Both the position numbers and the translations under genes were made by a program. This document shows positions 1 through 8,740 of a stretch of 64,000 nucleotides of DNA, in pieces (position 1 is the stretch's first letter; the number at the start of each line of letters is the position of its first letter). Under the pieces are notes generated by a model that saw only the letters and a program-made list of their open reading frames with translations, did not search any database and was not told where the DNA came from. Source of the stretch: Echinicola salinicaeni (GTDB lineage Bacteria > Bacteroidota > Bacteroidia > Cytophagales > Cyclobacteriaceae); NCBI RefSeq assembly GCF_014280965.1, contig NZ_JACODZ010000001.1:372001-436000 (forward strand), given 5' to 3'.

Positions 1-443
1 GAACCTATCTTTTTTGCTTTCAGCACCCTTTCCACTACTTTCACAACTTCCTCGTCCCCGGCCATGTGGATGCTGTCCTTTTTCCATTGAATGACAATCA
101 AATCTCCCGGTCTGAAATTGTACTCTTCATTCTCAGTCCATTCCCAGTTGTAGACGAAAGAAAGATTTTTGCCTTTTTTTCTTCCAATTAGATACCAGTA
201 ATCAAAGTCATCGTTGTAGTCTATAAATTCAATGGTGTCCGACTGGATTTCGTTATAAAGTCTGGTGTCATGCTGGAGGGTTGTGCTGTCAAGTAGATTT
301 TGTGCTTGTTGGTTTATTAAAGTGTCTGGCTTTTCTTTTACCAATTCTCTTTCAATAGCTTTAGCTTCAGGTGCGGCCTTTTTTTGCCCACTTTGTTGGC
401 AGGCAGAGGTAAAAATTAAAAATAGGATAATCAGGTATTTCAT
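1..443 (-). CDS. Lipoprotein of unknown function, 3' end beyond the window
   Basis: The reading frame is open from an ATG at 443 to the left edge (147 codons, no stop), so the C-terminus is missing. The first 15 residues form a lipoprotein signal with a hydrophobic core ending in TSAC, so the product is probably anchored in the envelope by Cys15. The rest is polar and charged, with a short Asp/Tyr-rich stretch and no motif I recognise. It is the last visible member of a minus-strand run whose previous gene ends 10 bases upstream, so co-transcription is likely. Seen: signal, frame and orientation. Inferred: lipoprotein status and operon membership. Confidence 0.75.
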   Translation of the reverse strand, partial: MKYLIILFLIFTSACQQSGQKKAAPEAKAIERELVKEKPDTLINQQAQNLLDSTTLQHDTRLYNEIQSDTIEFIDYNDDFDYWYLIGRKKGKNLSFVYNWEWTENEEYNFRPGDLIVIQWKKDSIHMAGDEEVVKVVERVLKAKKIG

Positions 444-453
444 TATTCTTTCG

Positions 454-795
454 TTAGATGACATCTATTACTTTTTCTAGGATATAATGAGCAATGGCTA
501 TCACTACGGTAATTACCAATAATACAGCCATCTGTATAGTTTTTTTATTGGGTTTGTTTTTCAGTTTCTTTCGGAGATAAAATACATCCAGAAGGATAAA
601 ACAGGAGGCTATGATCAAGCCGATCCAAAACCCAACATGCAACAGTCCGATTTCAAAAAACAAATGCAAAAGATACCACATGCCATTTTCGGCGACATCG
701 TTGGGTCCCAAAACGAGCCTCATATAACCCATGCCCAAAAGCAGGCATAGCATCGTCCAAATGAAGTAGGTCAATATGAGTTTTAAGAAACGCAT
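454..795 (-). CDS. Small inner-membrane protein, three predicted helices
   Basis: The 113-residue protein has hydrophobic segments at about residues 4-28, 42-69 and 89-110, separated by a short basic loop (RKKLKNKPNKK) that is probably cytoplasmic. No catalytic motif is visible and I do not recognise the family. It follows a lipoprotein gene by 10 bases and precedes another by 10 bases on the same strand, so it is probably part of the same envelope operon. The overall shape is that of a small accessory membrane subunit. Confidence 0.7.
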   Translation of the reverse strand: MRFLKLILTYFIWTMLCLLLGMGYMRLVLGPNDVAENGMWYLLHLFFEIGLLHVGFWIGLIIASCFILLDVFYLRKKLKNKPNKKTIQMAVLLVITVVIAIAHYILEKVIDVI

Positions 796-805
796 CGTTT
801 TTGCC

Positions 806-1990
806 TTAATTTATTTTTTCCTTCGTGCAGAGCATTTCCCTTTGAGCTTCCTTTGGCATCCATTGTAGCTGTTCAACCAAATGCCTGTCCTTTAGGCTTA
901 GTCCTTGCTTTACGTCACATACATAGATAAAAGCATCTTGTTGCTTGCTGCTTTGGGTCCTGTAAACTGTATGGGTCAAGATCCAATCCTGGTCTTTAAA
1001 TATTATGTGGTGATCGGCCTCTAATATTCCGCCATCAGGAAATACTGTTTTTATTACAAAACCGTCTTCCTCTGGCTGCACATCCATAATTTGGTTTCCA
1101 CCATCCTCCGAAAAATTGATGGTTTTGAGAGCGAACAGGTACTCATCTCCTTTTTTTATAAAGAGAAAAAGTTCATCACCTTGATAAGGATCCGCGCTCA
1201 CTATTTTATCCAGTATTTCGTCCTTGTTTATGTCGATATCCCTTATGAAATAATGTTCAGCATTTTCAAAATCAGAAATGTCATAGGCCATTGGTACTTC
1301 CTGATCTATAGGGTCTGGATTTTCATTGTCATCATAAAATCCCGATTCGAATAGCGTTTCAAGTATTTCTTTTTTTGCAGGACTGAGGTGGGAGGCAAAA
1401 TCGGAATCGACCTTTGGATGTGGGCCATCAAATAGGAAAAAAAGGACCGACTTTGCCTTGTTGGACCTTAGATCGTCAATTAGCTCATATCTTTCCCCTA
1501 CCTTGATGTATTTCAATGTCAAATCCTGAAAGAAATTGACCCCATCTTCTTGCCAGACCCCATTATCTGCTATACCAATTAACTTCGATTCAAATTCTCT
1601 GAACTTCTCTTGAGACAGTAAATGAAAGAAGTAATCTATGTAAGCGTAACTTTCCTCGTATAGTTCGTTGGGTTGATTACTTTTATTGTTCCAGCCAAAG
1701 TAATCCATGAATTGTTGAAAGTCAGCAGGAAACTGTTTTAAAAACAGTTGGTCATTTTTGTCTTTATAGGCCTCTTTGAGTTGTTCAATTTCAATAGTCT
1801 GGACTGAAGAAGGGGGGGAGGGCTGGTCGGATATAGTTTGATTTTTGGAATTCTTCTGATTCTTCGTTTCAGATCCATTCCAGGATGATTCAATGACTCC
1901 ATTTTCGTTGACATTATCCTCCTTACAGCTTAGTGTAATCAATAAGCAGGCAATCACTGACCAGTATCTTATGTTTTTAAATTTCTTCAT
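806..1990 (-). CDS. Lipoprotein with a C-terminal Asp-rich DxNxD repeat-like segment
   Basis: The 394-residue protein starts with a lipoprotein signal (hydrophobic stretch, LSC at Cys22), then a low-complexity Ser/Asn/Gln/Pro linker to about residue 70. A helical region follows at about 70-210. The C-terminal part contains DIDINKDEILDKIV, an Asp-rich calcium-binding-like loop that resembles FG-GAP/VCBS blades and XAC2610-type proteins, and then beta-rich sequence. Only one such loop is visible, so a full propeller is not supported. It lies 11 bases after the SH3 protein gene and 10 before the small membrane protein gene. Function unknown; envelope location is well supported by the signal. Confidence 0.72.
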   Translation of the reverse strand: MKKFKNIRYWSVIACLLITLSCKEDNVNENGVIESSWNGSETKNQKNSKNQTISDQPSPPSSVQTIEIEQLKEAYKDKNDQLFLKQFPADFQQFMDYFGWNNKSNQPNELYEESYAYIDYFFHLLSQEKFREFESKLIGIADNGVWQEDGVNFFQDLTLKYIKVGERYELIDDLRSNKAKSVLFFLFDGPHPKVDSDFASHLSPAKKEILETLFESGFYDDNENPDPIDQEVPMAYDISDFENAEHYFIRDIDINKDEILDKIVSADPYQGDELFLFIKKGDEYLFALKTINFSEDGGNQIMDVQPEEDGFVIKTVFPDGGILEADHHIIFKDQDWILTHTVYRTQSSKQQDAFIYVCDVKQGLSLKDRHLVEQLQWMPKEAQREMLCTKEKIN

Positions 1991-2001
1991 AAGTCTATGG
2001 T

Positions 2002-3480
2002 CTAAGGACAGGTGCTGACTGGGTTTCCACAGAGTGATGTAGCATCAACCCATCCTGTTAAACCTTGGTATTCGATTTTAACCCAATTTTGCTCTAAATC
2101 GATAATATTTAAATCCGCGTCCATTGGTACAATGCCAATCTGTTTTCCAGTTTTAGGTATGTCAAAGACTGATTTCTCACGATTTGCTCGAATTCCTATT
2201 TCGGAGTGGTGTACCCATGTAATACCTTGTGGTTTTGTCAATTCACCCTCATTTATAGACTCAATCTTTAAAACCCTAAACCAACCATTTTCTCCACTAA
2301 CTATACTGAAGATATAGCCATTACCTTTTGTATTGAGAGTTTGAATAACATTGCCATTAGGCTTGTCTCTCAGTTTGATTCCGTCGGTCTTAGCGTTCCT
2401 GACATAAACCTCCAAACTGGAAAATTTGGGGGTCTTTGAAATAGAATATTCAAGCTCGCCTTTTGGGTTAACTTGAATTGTGATTGTTTCCTGGGTCAGC
2501 GTATCAATGACCTCTTCGTTGTTTTGATAGACTGATCCCCAGATCACTTTGGTAAAAACAATTGATTTATCTTTGATGATCTCATAATCTATGGTCACGC
2601 TTTTGCCGTTGTCAAAATCCATGGCTTTCCCCAAATAAAAGGAGTCAATTGCCTTGAAGTCCTTATTGTGGCTATAGAGATAATATTCTGTAAAGGAATC
2701 GGTGCGGTTCACAAGACTTAAAATGTCCTCTTGGTCATTGGTTAAGGCTATTCTTTGCCCATAGAAATTTCCCATTGAATTACACTCATTTGAAAGGATT
2801 GGATAATACTTAGCTAATGCTTCTTTATCTAATAATCCATGGAGAGGTAAAGCGGTATCTTGATTTGGCTTTTGTTGTGAATGGTTATTGGTTTCCTTGT
2901 CAAGGGAAACAAGGTTTGTAAGACCTTCCACTTTGAAATGTTCACCTTCTCTGAAAAAGTTGATTTCACCACAATACAGAGAGGTGTCAGGAGGACATGG
3001 TTCATAGTAAAACTCTGCCAACCTATAATTGATATACATGCCCAGTTCTTCACTTACAAATCCTCCCAAATCCTCTTCGTGGTCTATAAAGTAACCGGTG
3101 CCTGCATCACCTAGAAAACCAATGCTCATACCGCCTAATTCATAAAAGTAGATGGCGCTTTCTCCGCTATACGAAAGTGGTTTCCCTGTTTTATGGGCGG
3201 TCTTTAGGTGTTCCCTTATTTTTTCTTTGATAGCTTCTTCTACTATTGAAAAGTCCTTATCAGGGTATTTCACCAAATACAGATTTGAATAAACCTCTGA
3301 CTGGATAAATCGCATGTTTTTAAAAAAGAAGTGATGAATGCCTATTCCTAATCCACCAATCGACACTAAGACAAGAAATACCTGAATGCGTTTTTTACTT
3401 TTTAAGGTCCACTTGAACAAATTTATGCCAAGTATAAGCAGAAGAATTACCAGCGTAATTAGTATGACTATAATCAGCAT
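2002..3480 (-). CDS. Membrane-anchored protein with two C-terminal bacterial SH3 domains
   Basis: An ATG at 3480 is preferred over the GTG two codons upstream. The 492-residue protein has two N-terminal hydrophobic segments (about 1-20 and 33-52), an unrecognised middle part with several Cys residues (CPPDTSLYC), and two SH3b-like units. The first SH3 unit is near 365-430, with the typical IKLRDKPNG start and a GWFRV strand. The second is near 430-485, with GWVDATSLCG at its end. Bacterial SH3 domains usually bind peptidoglycan or peptides, so a periplasmic binding role is inferred. The gene is in line with its neighbours and probably shares their transcript. Confidence 0.78.
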   Translation of the reverse strand: MLIIVILITLVILLLILGINLFKWTLKSKKRIQVFLVLVSIGGLGIGIHHFFFKNMRFIQSEVYSNLYLVKYPDKDFSIVEEAIKEKIREHLKTAHKTGKPLSYSGESAIYFYELGGMSIGFLGDAGTGYFIDHEEDLGGFVSEELGMYINYRLAEFYYEPCPPDTSLYCGEINFFREGEHFKVEGLTNLVSLDKETNNHSQQKPNQDTALPLHGLLDKEALAKYYPILSNECNSMGNFYGQRIALTNDQEDILSLVNRTDSFTEYYLYSHNKDFKAIDSFYLGKAMDFDNGKSVTIDYEIIKDKSIVFTKVIWGSVYQNNEEVIDTLTQETITIQVNPKGELEYSISKTPKFSSLEVYVRNAKTDGIKLRDKPNGNVIQTLNTKGNGYIFSIVSGENGWFRVLKIESINEGELTKPQGITWVHHSEIGIRANREKSVFDIPKTGKQIGIVPMDADLNIIDLEQNWVKIEYQGLTGWVDATSLCGNPVSTCP

Positions 3481-3529
3481 AAACACAAGATTTGTATTTT
3501 ATATTTTTCAAACAGCATTGGATATCCTA

Positions 3530-4585
3530 TTAATCTATAAAGGTTTTGTTTATATGGATGTTGTATAAGGGAGCCTCTTCAAAATCAGAATTATCATGAA
3601 TCACCCGGATCAAATATTCGCCCTTTTCCATTGGTTCTAGGAAAGAATCAAATTGAACCATACTCATGTTTAAATATTCTTCCAAAGTGCGAAAAGAATC
3701 ATTTTTAAAAATTGAAAACTGAAATTTTTGATTTGGATCATTCGACTCAATGTCTATTTCTATTTCACTGTCCTTCTCTAGAGAAATCAGGAAAAATGTA
3801 GCATTTGCATAATATCCACCAGAGTAAGATTCAAAGTACTGATTTTCATTAGAATCTACTGCATTCGCAATGAAAATTGGCTCAAAAAAGTTGATGATCT
3901 TGAATTCACCTGTATTGTCTTCAACTTGAAAACTATATAGACCACTCCTAAACATGAAGGGTAAATCGGTTCTTTTTTCCTGAAGATCAATTTCAAATAC
4001 TAATTTGCTGGGAAAGGGAGTGGTGTACCAATTCTCTATGCCTGTAAAACTGTTGTACTCGACTAGCTCTAGGTAAACTTTCTTTTTGCCAATCTCCATT
4101 GGATAAACTCCCTCGATGACTTCATATTCTCCTAGATTCTGTTTTTGGATTTCCTTGTTTATTTCCTCTTGAGAATAGCCTTCGAACATAAAAAATTGAT
4201 TCGTAAATGCTCCGTTTTTTCTAAAAACCAAGTGTTGAATACCAAGGCTGCTTTTCAGACCAAAGTGGATGAATTTTCCTTTTTTAACCCTGTAGACCGG
4301 ATAGAACTCGCTGAATTGATCTGAGCAATCCAGACATTCTAATTGAAGCAATCTTTCTGGATTACCTGCCAATTTTTTCCAATTCTCTAGGGTGGAAATT
4401 TCCTCCTCTTCCAAAAAATCGGAAATGGTGTTAGTTCCATTTCCATTTTTGATTTCAGCAAAAGGATAAGAGATTTGATTGAGGCTCTTAAAAACCTTTG
4501 CTTCTTCAACTGTCGGTTTGACAGCATGGCAAGAGCTTGATAAAATCAATGAAATGAGTAATATGTGAGGGAACTTAAGCCTCAT
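3530..4585 (-). CDS. Lipoprotein of unknown function overlapping the protease gene
   Basis: The 351-residue protein has a lipoprotein signal ending in SSSC (Cys19). The mature part is mostly beta-type sequence rich in aromatic and acidic residues. The last third (SEIEIDIESNDPNQKF, then GEYLIRVIHD) looks like a bacterial pre-peptidase C-terminal type beta sandwich, which is an inference from pattern only. Its start lies inside the end of the upstream protease gene (11-base overlap), a sign of translational coupling. The function may therefore be tied to that protease, for example as a substrate, inhibitor or envelope partner. No family name can be given. Confidence 0.72.
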   Translation of the reverse strand: MRLKFPHILLISLILSSSCHAVKPTVEEAKVFKSLNQISYPFAEIKNGNGTNTISDFLEEEEISTLENWKKLAGNPERLLQLECLDCSDQFSEFYPVYRVKKGKFIHFGLKSSLGIQHLVFRKNGAFTNQFFMFEGYSQEEINKEIQKQNLGEYEVIEGVYPMEIGKKKVYLELVEYNSFTGIENWYTTPFPSKLVFEIDLQEKRTDLPFMFRSGLYSFQVEDNTGEFKIINFFEPIFIANAVDSNENQYFESYSGGYYANATFFLISLEKDSEIEIDIESNDPNQKFQFSIFKNDSFRTLEEYLNMSMVQFDSFLEPMEKGEYLIRVIHDNSDFEEAPLYNIHINKTFID

Positions 4586-5660
4586 GGTGTTTGCTGAATT
4601 TTGTCATATTCGCTCCAAAATCACAAATGAACCTATTGTCCAATTCATCGGCTTTTTGAGCCAATTGGGCCAGGTTTTTTATTACCTGATCCTCGTAACT
4701 GGAATACAAATCACTTATATGAACCCGGTAAGAAAGAAAAATCTGATTGTCAGAGATGGACAAACGGTGTTCACCCGTATCTGTACGCATGATGTACTCG
4801 TAAATCTCTGCTAGATTTTTCCTTGGGAGTTCATTTAATGGAGAAGTAGCAAATAGGTAATTGTTGTCATAGACAAACATCCTAATCTCGGCACTTCCCA
4901 GATGGAATTTCCAATATTCACTTCCCGTCCGAGCCAAAACCGGATCAATCTTCAAATTTTGGATGGCCTTTTCCACTTTCTTGCTGAAATCTGAGATAGG
5001 ACTTTGCTCAAACAAATTTTCTTCGATATCATTTCCACAGTTGTGACAATAAGATACCTTTTCAAAAATCAAGGAATTACAGCTGGGACAGCCTATGGTT
5101 AGATCCTCGGAAAGCTGATCAATGATTTCGAGTTCTTCGCGGACTCTTTCTATCGGGATGGCAAAGCCCATGTTGTCAGCGTCAGAAAACTTAGAAGTTA
5201 CGATACCAAGCAATTCACCTTTTTCATTGATGACAGGCCCTCCGCTATTCCCAGGATTAATAGCAGCATCGGTTTGAATGTAATCATTACCACCTATGAC
5301 TTGTTGGGGGTTGGAAACTGTCCCCTCAGTGACTGTGAAAGGCATTCCGTATGGGAATCCTATTACCAGTAATTTGTCTCTTGTCGAAACCTTGGTGTCA
5401 TGGTTTGTAGTGACAGACTGCATAGGAATAGGGAGCTGTTCAGCTTTTAAAAAAGCGATGTCCTTGCCAGGATTTGCATAGATCACTTTTGCCAAAAACC
5501 TGTTTTTCTCACCATCTTCTATGCTTACGGATTGACATCCCGAAATAACGTGAAAATTGGTGATAATTACTTGGTTTTGAGAGCTGTAAAACCCTGTGCC
5601 ATAGCCAAATGCTGTATTTATTTTATAAACTGAATTTTCTAAATTTTGTAAGGTACTCAT
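4575..5660 (-). CDS. S1C trypsin-like protease with zinc ribbon and YbjN-like domain, no signal peptide
   Basis: Using the ATG at 5660, residues 10-180 form an HtrA-type serine protease with a complete triad: His37 in NFHV, Asp67 in KDIAFL and Ser139 in GNSGGP. There is no PDZ domain and no N-terminal signal or membrane segment, so the enzyme is probably cytoplasmic, unlike DegP. Cys191, Cys194, Cys205 and Cys208 (CPSC...CHNC) form a zinc ribbon. The last 140 residues resemble the YbjN/type III secretion chaperone fold (LNELPRKNLAEIYEY, then acidic helices). The start is 2 bases past the upstream stop and the end overlaps the next gene, so coupled translation is likely. Protease assignment is firm; localisation and C-terminal fold are inference. 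Confidence 0.88.
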   Translation of the reverse strand: MSTLQNLENSVYKINTAFGYGTGFYSSQNQVIITNFHVISGCQSVSIEDGEKNRFLAKVIYANPGKDIAFLKAEQLPIPMQSVTTNHDTKVSTRDKLLVIGFPYGMPFTVTEGTVSNPQQVIGGNDYIQTDAAINPGNSGGPVINEKGELLGIVTSKFSDADNMGFAIPIERVREELEIIDQLSEDLTIGCPSCNSLIFEKVSYCHNCGNDIEENLFEQSPISDFSKKVEKAIQNLKIDPVLARTGSEYWKFHLGSAEIRMFVYDNNYLFATSPLNELPRKNLAEIYEYIMRTDTGEHRLSISDNQIFLSYRVHISDLYSSYEDQVIKNLAQLAQKADELDNRFICDFGANMTKFSKHHEA

Positions 5661-5662
5661 TT

Positions 5663-6868
5663 TCAATTAGTCTTAAAGTTTGCCATCATCTGTTGGATTG
5701 CAGCCATGGATTCTTGCATTTGAGATCCCATGATTTTGGATAGATCCATGCCGAATTCGTCTCCAAATAAGGAGTCCTCCATGATAGACTCCATGCCATT
5801 CATCAGGATTGGAGCAGCAAGATTCCAGTCCATTTGACTTGCCTGTGCCAATGCGTCAGTGATGGGTTTACTGATGGATTCATTCACTAGATTGTAATAG
5901 AATAGTCCGTAGAAACAGGACTGCATTAAATTGCAGGCATCTTCAAACTGGTAGTTGGAGATTTTCTCCTGTGCTTCGTTGTAACTGTCCTCCCAGTTTT
6001 CTCTGATATTCTCTTTTTTGCCGCTGTATTTATGAGGGACGAAAGTTTCTACTTGATAGAGATCGGATAGGAATTTTTCCTTAGGATAGTTTTTTAGCTT
6101 TTCGAGACTTGATTTTCCGTTCAGTAGCCTGGTTTGAAATTGAATTCTTCGATCCTGAATTCCATTCACAGCTTTCTCTAAGAGAGTTCTTAAATATCCC
6201 TGAGGTTCGGAGTAGAACTCTAGCTTTTTGAAAGTGATGTTGAGGGTGTACCAAGCATTATTGGCCTGTCGCTTTTCCATGTAATAGTTGAATCGCTCGA
6301 GACCTTCTGAAAGAATAGATTGACTATTGCTAAAAGCTTCCTCCTTTAAATTATCCGGGAAAGGGGAGATGCTTGGTTCCTGAAGATGGGCTGCACTGAA
6401 CTTCTCGATTAATTCATCATCATAGCTGTCGGCATACAAACAGATTTCACGTAAAACTCCATAAATTTTATAGGGCTCACAGAGCTGAAGAGGACAGGAG
6501 AAAGTGAAAAAGACCATCTCTCCCTCCAGTACCAAATTGGCCAGGTTGAGCGGGTACATCCGCATTTCTGCCAACCGCCTCATCAGGGGCACTTTCTTGG
6601 AATCTTCTATAGTTAAAAAGGGGCATTTGATGATCAGGTCTGTCTCCGATTGGGAAATGAATATCAACACAGATCCATGCGCAATTTCATAGGTGTTTCC
6701 CTTTTTCTTGGTTCTCAGATTGCTGTCGATATAGTCCAAAAGGGTAGGAACTACCTGTTCAAATTGTCCGTTGTTAAAAAATGCTATTGATTCATCCCAC
6801 TTTTCATCCTGTTTTGTTGAGGATTTTTTGGGATGGAGGGGAGGGAAGTAGCTTAAATTTTTATTCAT
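5663..6868 (-). CDS. Uncharacterised cytoplasmic protein with a YbjN/CesT-like domain
   Basis: The 401-residue protein has no signal peptide. Residues about 55-155 follow the pattern of YbjN/type III chaperone-like domains: GSVLIFIS, a PLMRRLAEM helix, a segment ending in EGEMVFFTF, and a C-terminal helix starting with YADSYDDELIEKF. A long, mostly helical, polar second half ends with Met-rich helices. The same fold seems to be present at the C-terminus of the protease encoded 2 bases downstream, so the two proteins may pair or share a substrate. The role as adaptor or chaperone for the protease is inference. Confidence 0.75.
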   Translation of the reverse strand: MNKNLSYFPPLHPKKSSTKQDEKWDESIAFFNNGQFEQVVPTLLDYIDSNLRTKKKGNTYEIAHGSVLIFISQSETDLIIKCPFLTIEDSKKVPLMRRLAEMRMYPLNLANLVLEGEMVFFTFSCPLQLCEPYKIYGVLREICLYADSYDDELIEKFSAAHLQEPSISPFPDNLKEEAFSNSQSILSEGLERFNYYMEKRQANNAWYTLNITFKKLEFYSEPQGYLRTLLEKAVNGIQDRRIQFQTRLLNGKSSLEKLKNYPKEKFLSDLYQVETFVPHKYSGKKENIRENWEDSYNEAQEKISNYQFEDACNLMQSCFYGLFYYNLVNESISKPITDALAQASQMDWNLAAPILMNGMESIMEDSLFGDEFGMDLSKIMGSQMQESMAAIQQMMANFKTN

Positions 6869-6984
6869 GGTATTTGTTTTGGCTAAGGTTCGATTGGACC
6901 TCCAGCTTTTTGAAAAATATTGCCACCAATCCAGTGATGATTATTGGAAAGGTTTTCTTGGTTTAGAATTCTTTGGTTTTGGGC

Positions 6985-7551
6985 TTAATAGTCCATGGAA
7001 ATGAAATTCCCATTGAGGTCATAGCTATAGGTGAAGGTCGTTCCTCCATTTTCCGGCTGAAGCAGGATTAGGTATTCAATTTTTGACCGCACTCCATCTT
7101 TGGGGATTTTCACAATAGCCATCTGAAGGGAAGGGTTTTGGATCTCCTTTTCTTCCTCCAGTTTATCTTTTGATTTTTCTACCAAGTCTCCCAATCTGCC
7201 CAGGTCGATTGGATCACCCAATTGGAACATAAAGTCGGAAGCATTCATGCCTTCAGGTACTTCAAGCCTGATGTCAGAAGTTTGTGTCCAACTATCATTG
7301 GATTGCGTCCATTGGCCCATTTTTAAAGAAGATGGATCACTGGTGACAGTTACTGAGATGATGTTTCCAATTGATTGACGATGACTGATCGTTAAATCGG
7401 TAAAGTAAGCATCCTCACCAAATTGGTCTTTCAGAGCTTCCTCAATGACAAGGAATCCATCCGCATTGGCTTCTTGAATGCTCGCGCCACTACCGCAAGC
7501 ATTCAAGAATGTCAACAAAAGAAATAGACAAGGGATATTAAAGCTTTTCAT
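6985..7551 (-). CDS. Small lipoprotein of unknown function
   Basis: The 188-residue protein begins with a lipoprotein signal ending in LNAC (Cys19), followed by a Gly/Ser stretch. The mature domain alternates strand-like segments (ISVTVTSD, IKYLI-type patterns) with acidic helices, and the C-terminus is beta-rich. The fold is consistent with a small alpha/beta envelope domain but no named family is recognised. It is 17 bases downstream of the small membrane protein gene and 116 bases upstream of the YbjN-like gene, all on one strand. That places it in the same envelope gene run. Confidence 0.7.
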   Translation of the reverse strand: MKSFNIPCLFLLLTFLNACGSGASIQEANADGFLVIEEALKDQFGEDAYFTDLTISHRQSIGNIISVTVTSDPSSLKMGQWTQSNDSWTQTSDIRLEVPEGMNASDFMFQLGDPIDLGRLGDLVEKSKDKLEEEKEIQNPSLQMAIVKIPKDGVRSKIEYLILLQPENGGTTFTYSYDLNGNFISMDY

Positions 7552-7568
7552 TTCTTAAAGGTTCAGGA

Positions 7569-7790
7569 TTATTCCTCTACTTCTTCAGTATCTCTACCAT
7601 AGATATAGAACAGTGCTCCGCCAATTGCAATTAGTAGAATTCGAATAACCCAGCCCATTCCGGTGCCCCAGATGTCTATCCAAGACAATAGCCTGATGTT
7701 GTAATTGAAGATGGAAAGGAGCATAGAAATGATGCCCATTGCAGCAAGCAAAAGTCCGCCTTGCCCAAGTTTTGATTTGATGTCTTCCAT
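7569..7790 (-). CDS. Small two-helix membrane protein
   Basis: The 73-residue protein has hydrophobic segments at about 10-28 and 46-65, a short polar start and an acidic tail (GRDTEEVEE). It is the first gene of the minus-strand run that reaches the left edge. An overlapping frame exists but lacks membrane character and looks spurious. The family is not recognised. Small two-helix proteins at the head of such operons are often structural or regulatory subunits, but nothing here shows which. Confidence 0.65.
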   Translation of the reverse strand: MEDIKSKLGQGGLLLAAMGIISMLLSIFNYNIRLLSWIDIWGTGMGWVIRILLIAIGGALFYIYGRDTEEVEE

Positions 7791-8002
7791 TTATATAGGT
7801 TTTTATGTTTTTAAAAAAGTGCTCCAAGGGATGTAATATTCCTTGAGTCCCTAGATTCTTAAGGTTAATTTTGGAAACTTTTAGTTTTGAAAAAATAGCC
7901 GGTCTATATCCGTCATGCCCAGCTTTATATTTGTAATAAGTCGATGAGTTTTCGTTTTCTTAAAGAATTGAAATGAAGGTGGTTTTGGGTAAAGAAGAAA
8001 TT

Positions 8003-8740
8003 CTAGTGCCTGTTGAACGCTAGGAAAGTTGTCAGAAAAGCTTCCTTTTTTCTAAAGGATACGGGAATTTGCTTTCCATTTTTTAAAAAGATGGTACCCG
8101 ATTTATCATACTTATCAATGAATTTCAAGTTTACCATGAATGATTGATGAGGTCTTGTGAAGTGGACCTTCTCAAGTTGCTCTTCATAGGTTTTGATGGG
8201 TTTGGATGCGATGAATTTTTTTCCGTCTGTTAAATGAAAAGTAGTATAACCTTTATCGGACTCGCAATACAATAATTCAGAAAGATCGATTACCTGAAAA
8301 CTATCACTTAAAGAAAGTACAAGCGTGGAATCATCTTGATACCAAACCTTTTTTGTTCGATTGATCTGTTCTTTCTGTTGCACTGAACTTTTGCTTTGTA
8401 CTTTTTTCAAAGCAATCTGAAGTTCTTCGGGATCAACGGGTTTCATGAGGTAGTCCACGGCTCCGATTTTCAAAGCTTTCAATGCAAATTCTTCATAGGC
8501 AGTGATGAAAATGACTTTGAAATCCAGGTGTTCAGTTTGATCCAAAAAATCAAATCCTGAACCATCAGAGAGGTTGATGTCCAAAAATACGAGATCAGGT
8601 TTGCAGGCATTTGTGACTACAACAGCCTCTTTGACTGATTCGCATTCACCTATGATATTGATCTCAGGACTGACTGAGTTAAGTAAATTGATCAGGCCTT
8701 TTCTGATGTAGGCCTTATCTTCAATGACTAGCGAATTCAT
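8003..8740 (-). CDS. LytTR-family response regulator
   Basis: The 245-residue protein has an N-terminal receiver domain with the phosphoacceptor Asp54 (VFLDINL), acidic residues at the start (IEDK), Thr in FITAYEE and Lys in LMKPVD. The C-terminal LytTR DNA-binding domain spans about 140-240, with the usual FTRPHQSFMVN and KFIDKYD motifs. It overlaps the upstream kinase gene by 4 bases (ATGA), so the two are translationally coupled and form a cognate pair. The target genes are not evident. LytTR regulators typically bind paired direct repeats upstream of membrane or extracellular functions. Confidence 0.95.
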   Translation of the reverse strand: MNSLVIEDKAYIRKGLINLLNSVSPEINIIGECESVKEAVVVTNACKPDLVFLDINLSDGSGFDFLDQTEHLDFKVIFITAYEEFALKALKIGAVDYLMKPVDPEELQIALKKVQSKSSVQQKEQINRTKKVWYQDDSTLVLSLSDSFQVIDLSELLYCESDKGYTTFHLTDGKKFIASKPIKTYEEQLEKVHFTRPHQSFMVNLKFIDKYDKSGTIFLKNGKQIPVSFRKKEAFLTTFLAFNRH

